From: Camellia lanceoleosa
Taxonomy: Eukaryota > Streptophyta > Magnoliopsida > Ericales > Theaceae
NCBI GenBank assembly: GCA_025200525.1
Contig: CM045758.1
Span: forward strand, 165,194,261-165,258,260
Length of the DNA stretch: 64,000 nucleotides
Reading direction: 5' to 3'
Positions 56,053 to 64,000 of the stretch are shown one piece after another; the first letter of the stretch is position 1; the number at the start of each line of letters is the position of its first letter. The translations under genes and the position numbers were made by a program. Under the pieces are notes generated by a model. The model was given only the letters and a program-made list of their open reading frames with translations, ran no database searches and was not told where the DNA came from.

Positions 56053-56991
56053 CTACTTGCGACAGTCACTAGCCCGATGTCCCTCGCTACCACAGTTGTA
56101 GCACTTCCCTAAGAACCGATAACCAGGTTTTTGCAGCTTGTATGCCGGCTTCTTTGTAACACTACCCCTTGGTCCCAGCTTTGAGCCCTTGTTCACAGGA
56201 GGCTTCTTCCTCATCCCAGAAGATTTGCCATGCTCAATGACATTAGCCTTCACAGATGAGGTACTCCGTCCTTTCTTTTTATTATCCTCCTCAATTCGGA
56301 GTTGGACAATCAGTTCTTCAACGGACATTTCATTGCACTTATGCTTTAAGTAGTTCTTGAAGTCCTTCCAACCATTAGGAAGTTTCTCAATGATCATAGT
56401 AACTTGGAATGACTCGTTCAACGGTATCCCCTCAGCATGAATCTCATGTAAGATCACTTGGAACTCTTGGACTTGACTTATTGCAGTTTTTTAATCGATC
56501 ATTTTAAAGTCCAAGAACCGGCCAACGACAAATTTCTTTGCCCTGGCATCCTCAGTCCTATATTTCTTGTCCAGAGATTCCCATAACTCCTTTGCTGAGC
56601 TCTTGGCACAAAACACACTGTATAGTGAGTCTGCCAAGCTGTTGAACACATAGTTCTGGCAAAGATAGTCTGTCTGCTTCCATGTGTCAAGTGCCATGAC
56701 TTTCTACATGTCTAGCTCATTCTTTGCCATGGCTGGAGGATCCTCGCTCAAAACCTTGGCAAGGTTTAGCATGGTCAAATAGAATAGCATCTTTTGCTAC
56801 CATCTCTTGAAGTTCATCCCAGCAAATTTCTCTGGGTGCTCATGATGACTGAGCGGTTCTCCCGGAATAGCCGGAGTAATGCCAGAATTGACCACAGAGG
56901 TCACAGCAGTAGAGGTTGGCAACCTAGTTGCCCTGGGGTTTAGATCCCCACCAACGTTAGCAGTAACAGCAGCTTCAGTGACAATTACCAT
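56053..56991 (-). pseudogene. Copia gag with CCHC knuckle, interrupted by stops
   Basis: Three pieces in one frame (56,991-56,797; 56,697-56,491; 56,457-56,053) cover a copia Gag: HPEKFAGMNFKRW near the N-terminus, then [20 protein letters not shown] and LPNGWKDFKNYLKH of the UBN2-like region, then a basic linker and CYNCGSEGHRASDC at 56062-56103. Stop codons follow each piece, but the frame is unchanged through integrase, so decay here is by point mutation. The ATG at 56991 gives MVIVTEAAVTA. Confidence 0.9.
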
Positions 56992-58692
56992 TTTTAAAAA
57001 TTACACCAGAATATCACTTTCTATTTGAAAAGTTAATTCAAAATTAGTCTCACCACTAAACCTAGAATTGAACATGATCAAGAATGTTCCCAGGAAGACT
57101 GGAGGGGTCACATCAATCCCACTTAAAACCCAATTAACCTTTTGACAAAACTTTTAAGAGCATGTTGACTCCTAGTCCGTGAGAAACAATTTTTAAAATT
57201 AAGTTTTCCAATGGATGACCTAGGTTAACACAAATCAAGGTTCACCACTCATATGCAATTTAAAAATTGCTATAATAATACAAGCAAATAAAACTTGCTT
57301 TTACAACTTGGTAAACAAACCAAATAAATCTCACGCAAAAAATGCTTAAATTATATAATCTATAAATTTCGTTTGCGCAACCCAAATCTATACATTTGGT
57401 TTTGGTTTTGGTTTTTGTTTTTCCATTTCCTTTCGCATTGGTATGCCTGCAAAGAAAGTTAGTAGCAAAACACAAAATAATACAAAGCAACTAATTAAAA
57501 AAAAAAAAACTTGTACTTAACCCTCTTAGCACTATCATGAATAGCACAATTAAGTAAAATTTAAAAAAAAAAAATCAATATAAGTTACACAAATAAAACT
57601 TCAAAACTAAATGTACAATTTTAAAAATAAAATTTGTAACTCCAAAATTAAATTCAAATTTTAAATTAAAATTGTTGTAACTCCAAGATTAAATTCAAAC
57701 TTTAAATTAAAATTTAATAGTCATGATTTATGAATGAAATTAATTCACAATAAACATTTAAGCTTATAACTCCCAAATAAATTAAAACTAAATTAATTTA
57801 CAAAAGTTATTGGAAATTATAACACAATAATCATGTACATAAATTTAGACAAGAAAAATAAATTAAAATCAATTGCCATGAATTATAAATGAATTTAAAC
57901 ATGTAAATAATTCTAACAATTAAAATCATGTAACCTATACCACAATTTAGAAAATAAAGAACATGCAAATTATAGGAAATAATAAGCATGTGAATTAAAC
58001 TAAAATGCAGTTTATAATAGAAACTAGAAACTAATTAGGAGCATGTAATTTTAGGAGGCAAGTTTCATGTAAATACTTATAGACAACTATAAGCAATTTA
58101 ACATGCAAATTATATTATAGAACTAGAAGTATGTAACTTATGATAAAGATCTAGAACTACAAGGCATGGAAAAATTATTTGTTTGTTTAAATAACCTAAA
58201 CAGTAGATTAAATTAGTGAATTATTAAATAAAATGGACTTGCAACAATAACATACAAAAGCAGTGACATGTAAACCAACTGAATCTAAAACATGCAGTTT
58301 GCATATACATAGAAAATTGGTTTTGGTGGCATGGCAATCAGTAGCATGCATCTATCTATATTTATATATTTTATTATAATTAAGGATTGACACAAGCAAT
58401 ACCATATGTACACAAATATCTTGATCATGCATTCAACACCAACCAACCATTTTCCAATCCTTATTTTATTAATTTACTAAACATAACAGTGGCCTCCTTT
58501 TCCATACAACACAATGGCCTATTCTAGAAAATGAACAAAGTAGTATCAACAATTAATTCAATTTCTTATGCAACTATAAAAGCAGATTTTGGGAAAATAA
58601 TTAATCTAGTATCTACTACAACTATGCCACAAAATAAATTTATCTTACATGAATCTATTTTTCTAATGAGAAATAGTAGTCTGTTTTAAGTT
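56992..58692 (-). other. Copia untranslated leader, AT-rich
   Basis: 1.7 kb between 5' LTR and gag without ORFs, with repeated TTAAATTCAAATTTTAAATT-like phrases (57,645-57,720). The usual TGGTATCAGAGC primer site is not at the LTR edge; the sense bases there read AACTTAAAACAGAC, so the primer site is mutated, lost or uses another tRNA. Confidence 0.6.
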
Positions 58693-59807
58693 TGTTGTTA
58701 AAAATGTACAATAAACAAAATAAATAGATTCATGATTTGTTAAATTAAATAATAGAACAACGAATAAATCCATACTACATTATAGAGCATAATACATAAA
58801 TACATATCATATAATATAATATACTGTAAGACGAGGAATCAAACTGAACTCTATGTGATATCACAGTGTCTTTAAAATAGATTAGCCGCCTCACCGTGGA
58901 TGCTCAAGGAACGTCAACTTCTGTCTCTCAGGATAAGATGTCTTAAATCGGCTAACATAGAAGCACCTTTTGTTAGCTTGGCAAACCAACAATGGCAGCA
59001 TTCTCTCTCACATAGGAAGGATTATTATACCAGTAAGCAAACTGACTATATAATTGAAAGGCAAAACTTTTGTACCAAACCAAAGGAGATGGGTCGCCTC
59101 TTATACACAATGGGAGAGAGAGGAGGAGTCTCCAGCCATCAAGGCTGGCCACTAATGGAGGCCATTACTCTTGTAAAATTGCTGGAGTAATGCACAAAAC
59201 TGATGGGAATTCAAAGTGTGAGTTACACACAATATACACATATGTGTATATACATTTCTGCTTTAGACTTGGGCCTACAATAAACCTAGCCCAAAAAGAA
59301 TAAGTTGGTGGACCACTAATCCAACCCAACCCAAACCGAACCCATTCTCTCAAGCCTTAAGTCCCACGACCCACAACCCACGGACTCGAACCTGCCCGTT
59401 CCGAGCCGGCGACACATGCGCGCGTGTGGCAATTTTGCCATAACCAACTTGGACCATAGTCTTGGCCCAAGCCCATCCTTGAAGCATCTGTGCCTCCCTT
59501 CCTTCGGAAAATTTGGATGCCCAAAGGGCTCATGCCTTTCTCATAATCTTGAGGCTTAAATATCCATCAAAGTTTTCTTCCACAATCAATATAGGATTAG
59601 TAGTTATACACAATTCCCAAAACCTCATTCATAAGGCCATCTTTATGAGACAATTTATCATTCAATTCTCAATGGTTTTTGGTCATTTTTTATGTGGTGT
59701 AATGACCTTGTTACAAAGAATCTAAACCCATTTAATCCCACTTCAACCAATGGTTGGGACCTACTTTAATTTCACATTAAAGTTTACCAAAACCATTTTT
59801 TCCAACA
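58693..59807 (-). repeat. 5' LTR of the copia element
   Basis: 1,115 bp direct copy of 51190-52358 without the CCCAAG array. Ends TTTTTCCAACA at 59,807, followed by CTCCT. ORFs within it (58,900-59,353 and 59,513-59,725) recur in the other LTR and are not genes. Confidence 0.93.
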
Positions 59808-60008
59808 CTCCTATCCCTGCCTCATCGTTTATTTCTAATCTTCTTTTCACCGAAGTTAGAATTCTTTTATTCATTGCAAAATGCCATGAATCAGTAGAAA
59901 CCAAGTCGTGATTATGCTCAAGCACAACGGTTGTCAACTTAAAAGTTCCATCTTTTTGTAGACTCCTTCTGACTTTTGCTTTACAATCATTTTTGGATGA
60001 CAAAGATG
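59808..60008 (-). pseudogene. FRS pseudogene, FAR1 DNA-binding domain part
   Basis: Minus-strand frame with CKAKVRRSLQKDGTFKLTTV and LEHNHDLVSTDSWHF is the end of the FAR1 WRKY-GCM1-type zinc domain (C...HNH), followed by the conserved MNKRILTSVKRRLEINDEAG. The reading frame is cut at 59,808 by the copia element and resumes at 51,189. At 60,009 the match stops at a CACTA terminus, so the N-terminal half of the DNA-binding domain (first Cys region) is missing from this locus or displaced. Confidence 0.88.
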
Positions 60009-60360
60009 CACTACTACAAATATAGATAAAGATCACACTTTTTTGGTGTGATGTATGTTTTTTAATCACACCTTTTAAGTTTTATTAAAGTGTGGTCTTT
60101 AAGAGTGTGATTAAAAATGGTCATTTTTAATCACACTTTTTAAGTGTCATTAAAAAATACTTTCATCACATCTTTTAAGTGTGATTAAAAACATTTAGAT
60201 CACACCTTTTAAGTGTGATTAAAAACATTTACATCACACCTTTTAAGTGTGATTAAAAACTTTAGTTCACACCTTTTAAGTGTGATTAAAAACTTTAGAT
60301 CACACTTAAAAACATTTAGATCACACATTTTAAGTGTGATTAATAACTAATAAAACCTGT
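60009..60360 (+). repeat. CACTA-like terminus and subterminal repeats
   Basis: Begins CACTACTACAAATATAG, the form of a CACTA transposon end, immediately after FRS coding sequence. From 60,030 to 60,352 a roughly 34-bp unit with CACACCTTTTAAGTGTGATT recurs about eight times, in both orientations at the start (GTGTGATTAAAAATGG, then CATTTTTAATCACAC). Clustered short subterminal repeats are where CACTA transposases bind. GATG precedes it at 60005-60008. Confidence 0.7.
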
Positions 60361-63011
60361 GATAAAATTTTTTTTTTGACATATTTAAAGAATAATCAAT
60401 ATTATTTTTGCACGCGCATTTGAATAATGTAATACACACTATATACTATATTTTGAATCACAACCATATATTGAATGAAATAACATCATATATTTCATAA
60501 ATGAAAGTTAAATGTTTAAAAGTATATACAAAGAAATTAATTAAAAAAAATTAACTGTGATTACATACATTAAAAAATAAAAATAAAAACTTGAAAAAAG
60601 TAAGTTCTTGAATTCTTTGACCATATTTTGCATCTCTCCAAGAAATTTCTGACCTAAAAAATAAAAAACAAATTAATTTAACAACCGCTAAAAGTATATG
60701 AATAAACTTACTAATTAATTTATAAACTTACATTTAGATCACACCAAAAATAATGTAATTTATCTAGTTGTTAAACTGCCCCCAATCCTTTCTCCACAAC
60801 CACCAAAAATGACATAATTATTTTGATTCTTCACACAAATATCAGTAAAACAGCACCACAAAAGAAGACAATATGCAACAATGCAGAAAGGATCACATAA
60901 ATGATAAAATGGAGTATTATATGGACAATCAAAATCATATGATATCAACATATAACTCACTAAAAACTATAAAACAAATAAGGATCAATAAAGCTTATTG
61001 GTCTTAAAAGCATAAACCACATAGCCTGAATAATTACAAATTGGTATGGGAGCAATCCAAGTAGAGGAAATAATAAGAGCCCAGCACACTAAATTAAAAA
61101 GAAACAACTTGCATACAACCCCCTTATCTAAACCTTCAGCTCCCTAATTTAATAACTTGAGATGAAGCACATCTTTATAGGAATAAGATCAGCCACAGAT
61201 AGATACTTTAAAGATTGTAACTGTCAAAAATACGAGAATTATATGATTTTCAACTATGACAAAATACTCTATTGAAACAACAAATTCCCCACAATTAAAG
61301 TCTGTCCATGTAAGTGACAAACAATAACAGGTCCTCACTATCGGCACTTTCAAAGACTTCTCTCCTGCATGTCAATGAAATCCATCACATACAACATATA
61401 AAAGCAATTCGCAAAAATTGAAGTAGGAGACTTGTAATTATCAATTCATTCAATTAGTATATCTTAACTCTTATATGAACCCAATTTTCTGTTGGACCAT
61501 GACATTATTTGCTGAAATCATATTTTTTTAGGCAAAAAAAGTAGCTCATACGGATCTCATCAACGATATCATATCTTAGATTCTGTACCATGCACCTCAA
61601 ATACAACTTAGGCCCATTTGTGAAACCAACTTTGGAAGTATACCAATGCCAAGAATTAACAATTATCTTGCTATGTTTTAACGGTCTTAGACCATGCAAC
61701 CTTGCCCTTCAGTGGGGGCAGGATGGTTAAAATAGTATCCAAATTCACATGTTTTGAGTTCCTATGCTGCCTTGACAAATTCTGCTACTACACCTGCCCT
61801 TTTATGATGTGGTCAAATAGCTATACCTCTGGATGATTTGTTATGACATCAATTGGTCCAACAGTTTAAAGTATAGAAATACTGAAGCTCAAATTCCAGC
61901 AAAATTATACTTTGCTTTTGGATTTGAGCGGTATCAAATTCTTCTCAGATCAATATGTACCAAAGGTAGCCTTATAACGCCATGATACGACGAATTACTT
62001 TGTTTACTTTTTGATATTTAGGTAGGCATGCCAAACCAGCCATTTAATTAACTTATCTCAAAAGAAGAAAAATAGACATTTAAAGACTTTCATATATATA
62101 TATATATAGAACTTATTATTTGTGTTAATTTTCAGTTCAATGAGTTAAGGAGGCAACCTGAATCAAAATGCAGCCCACCCAAAAAAAAAGGTCAAACTAC
62201 ATACTTACTTCAGGCAGTTCTGCAGATATAAAATAGTATTGCCAGCTAAACATAAATTCAATCCCATAATAGGTACTGCTACTGCCATTTACATAAATCT
62301 AGTACATCACAAAAGTGACCAAAATGGCAATTGGGCTTCATTGTTCAAGGCCTACACAAAATGCATTTACACCCAAAAGGTTGAAACAATGAATTAGCAT
62401 AAATGACCTTACCTTTTCGTCAGCAGAGTACTTAGTACATTTGAAATAAAACCTGAATATTTGGATCCCCAAGTATGTCTACAAATAGTTTTAACATTTC
62501 AGTCAGTTCACTGAACAATAGTAATACATATATCATAATCAAAGTCTGAAAAGGATGTATTTTACCGATCATAGAAACAAGGATAAATAGAGTGAAGATA
62601 ACAATATTATAACCATAACAAGGGTATCCATCTTTCAAACAGCATAATGTTGAAATTTCATCCAATGTCACCTCATGCTGTTACATAGAATATGTTCGGT
62701 CAAGACATCATTTCATCAGGTTAATCCCTATGTGAAAGTAGAAAAGATACGGTAGATGGTAAAAATCTGGCATCTAGAACAGTAGTAGATTTGTAGTGAC
62801 AGTACTGGGGGTACATTGAATCTACATAAAAATATGGTTGCTCTACTTAGAAAGTGTCTCTAGATTTACGATCAATAGTTGCCTTCTTACACAACTTGTG
62901 TTAATCCTCTAACCTCAATTGGAGACATCTACCATTTGTCACTAGTTAGGAAATTCACAACATGTTGGGCAACATCCAGTAATGCCAGTGCAATGAATAT
63001 ACATGAAAATC
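60361..63011. other. Interior of the putative CACTA-type element; no clear gene
   Basis: AT-rich. Two minus-sense exon-like segments: 60,601-60,653 (reads FLGEMQNMVKEFKN, a helix like those in CACTA proteins), and 62,461-62,511 (TTGTTCAG|TGAACTG...ATTCAG|GTTTTA, reading ELTEMLKLFVDILGDPNIQ). The frame at 61,505-61,699 (KIIVNSWHWYTSKVGF) is not recognised. No transposase domain was found, so the element would be non-autonomous. Confidence 0.35.
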
Positions 63012-63127
63012 CTGAAATGAAGCATCATGAAGGGCCCGAGCAGCTGCCATACTGGCAAAGCCACCACCCATGACAACGACTGAGGGTGAGGCACTAAGTT
63101 TCCTCTCAACATTTGAATAACAAGGAA
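63012..63127 (-). pseudogene. Polyamine oxidase (PAO2/3-like) exon fragment
   Basis: 116 bases in minus sense, preceded by TTTTTTGTAG, read CYSNVERK, SASPSVVVMGGGF and MAAARALHDASFQ: the N-terminus of peroxisomal-type plant polyamine oxidases up to the normal end of their first exon. The dinucleotide-binding GxGxxG is damaged (GGGFASM). After the final CAG the donor GT is replaced by GATTTTC, and no further PAO exon (for example the RxGGR motif) follows. It is a one-exon fragment, perhaps captured by the surrounding element. Confidence 0.75.
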
Positions 63128-64000
63128 CTACAAAAAATATAGGCAAGAAACAACTAGGCAGAGGCAATTAAAAAAAAAAGATAAATCCTCAAAATTCACT
63201 CTAACAGACTCCTTACCTACATGTAAGACAGAATTAAAAAAATAAGTCCCTATTTTTTTATAAAAAAAAAAATTAAGTATTTTCCCTACTATAGAAAAAA
63301 TTTAAAAAACATTATCGGAGATACTGTTATACTCTTCGAATGTAGAGAGTTTGTAGTGGATGAATCAAAATAACATACTTTCAAAGAATGTTGGAGGACT
63401 ACAACTGAATCAATGCTAGCCAAAATTCCTAATTTAAGCTTTTTTAAAGAATCTATTAGAGATGCTCTTATGCTATTTTTAATAACTACTATAATTTTTT
63501 TGTAAATTTAAATAAAATCATAATTTCATAAATGAACAAGATTAGTAATAGCATGAGACTACTCATACTATGTTAATTAGAGAAATATAACATGAGATAA
63601 AGTGAGAGAATCATTTTTTAACTCCCATGAAATTGTTCATACTCCTCAAAACCAATTAAACAATGTAAAAACAATTTCAAGGGGACATGTGGGCCCACAT
63701 TTCTCCTCTAATCCGATCAAAGGTATAATTCTACATCCAAGTTAAATATCATACATGATGAAACAGATCTTTCACATTTAGATTCTCTCCATTACGTAGT
63801 TGAATGAAGATTATCCATTTCAATATATAAGGTTATAACACATCAATAGTTTGTAACCCTCTCACAAAATTTAAACTAGATATTCCATTGAATTAGAGAG
63901 AATACTATCCTTTATATACCAAGTCTTTGCATGTAGGCTCCAAAATTCTGGCTAGTCTTACACGGCTAGGCTTGGCTACGAGTTTCTCTCCTATGTTTTG
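63128..64000. other. Intergenic DNA with a possible right CACTA end at 63,345-63,358
   Basis: GTTTGTAGTG at 63,349-63,358 is the inverse of CACTACAAAC and is followed by GATG (63359-63362), the same four bases that precede the left end. Beyond it the DNA is AT-rich with no gene recognised up to the window edge. Confidence 0.35.

Larger units (their letters stand above)
51190..59807 (-). mobile_element. Ty1/copia LTR retrotransposon, 8,618 bp, flanked by CTCCT
   Basis: LTRs at 51190-52358 and 58693-59807 both start TGTTGTTAAAAATG and end CAACA on the plus strand. Target duplications CTCCT are at 51185-51189 and 59808-59812. Gag-pol lies on the minus strand in copia order: gag, protease, integrase, RT, RNase H. 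The insertion site is inside FRS coding sequence, and the FRS protein match resumes on the other side. By eye the LTRs differ at roughly one base in ten to fifteen, so it is clearly older than the Ty3 element at 2636. Confidence 0.95.

Noticed and set aside
58660..58692. tRNA-Met primer site next to the copia 5' LTR
   Set aside because: No TGGTATCAGAGC or close variant is present in the 30 bases inside the LTR.
60030..60352. Regular repeats with spacers resembling a CRISPR array
   Set aside because: The repeats are inverted and direct, have no constant unique spacers, sit in plant DNA next to a CACTA end and fit subterminal transposon repeats.
62432..62671. Minus ORF with hydrophobic stretch as a membrane protein gene
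   Set aside because: The open frame crosses a likely acceptor; only the short ELTEMLKLF segment looks exon-like and no partner exons were found.

Overview
This window is nuclear DNA from a flowering plant, most likely a eudicot. It has spliced genes with GT-AG introns, AT-rich intergenic DNA, MITEs, LTR retrotransposons of both superfamilies and an endogenous plant pararetrovirus. Nothing bacterial is present. I cannot name the species.

Layout. Positions 1-16,375 (possibly to about 18,775) hold one decayed endogenous caulimovirid on the + strand: coat-protein region with zinc knuckle, protease, reverse transcriptase, RNase H, a second ORF and a promoter-like tail. It has been opened by a 964-bp LTR-like insert (135-1098, flanks TGTGT), a 9,450-bp Ty3/gypsy element on the - strand (2636-12085, flanks AAAAC) and probably another LTR (about 16,381-18,590). 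Positions 19,021-30,276 are the gene-rich core: a MITE beside the promoter of LSM8 (+, five coding exons, 98 aa), NHL6-like (-, one exon, 249 aa) and a two-exon DIVARICATA-type MYB gene (-, 267 aa). A solo Ty3-type LTR (31,065-33,430, flanks GATAG) follows, then mostly intergenic DNA with a copia protease scrap and a possible three-exon gene for a 75-aa secreted protein (38,151-41,125, -). Positions 41,670-45,840 are a cluster of nested MITEs and fold-back elements. A GRF zinc-finger/membrane-anchor gene with two in-frame stops lies at 46,552-46,968. From 49,485 to 60,008 a FAR1-related (FRS) pseudogene on the - strand is split by an 8,618-bp Ty1/copia element (51,190-59,807, flanks CTCCT). 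The FRS copy is then cut off at its N-terminal side by a CACTA-like terminus at 60,009, which leads into a region containing one exon-like piece of a polyamine oxidase gene.

How the parts relate. The functional genes are housekeeping or regulatory and are not a pathway: LSM8 acts in the nuclear Lsm2-8 ring on U6 snRNA, NHL6-like is a plasma-membrane LEA-2 protein, and the MYB is a transcription factor. LSM8 and NHL6 are, from memory, neighbours in Arabidopsis too, which suggests an old conserved block. The rest of the window is layered transposon history that can be ordered from target-site duplications. I found no new defence, biosynthetic or RNA system. The observations most worth checking are the near-identical LTRs around a broken Ty3 pol, the possible gene-capturing CACTA element, the recurrent CTCGAG-centred palindrome arrays, and the unrecognised small secreted-protein gene.
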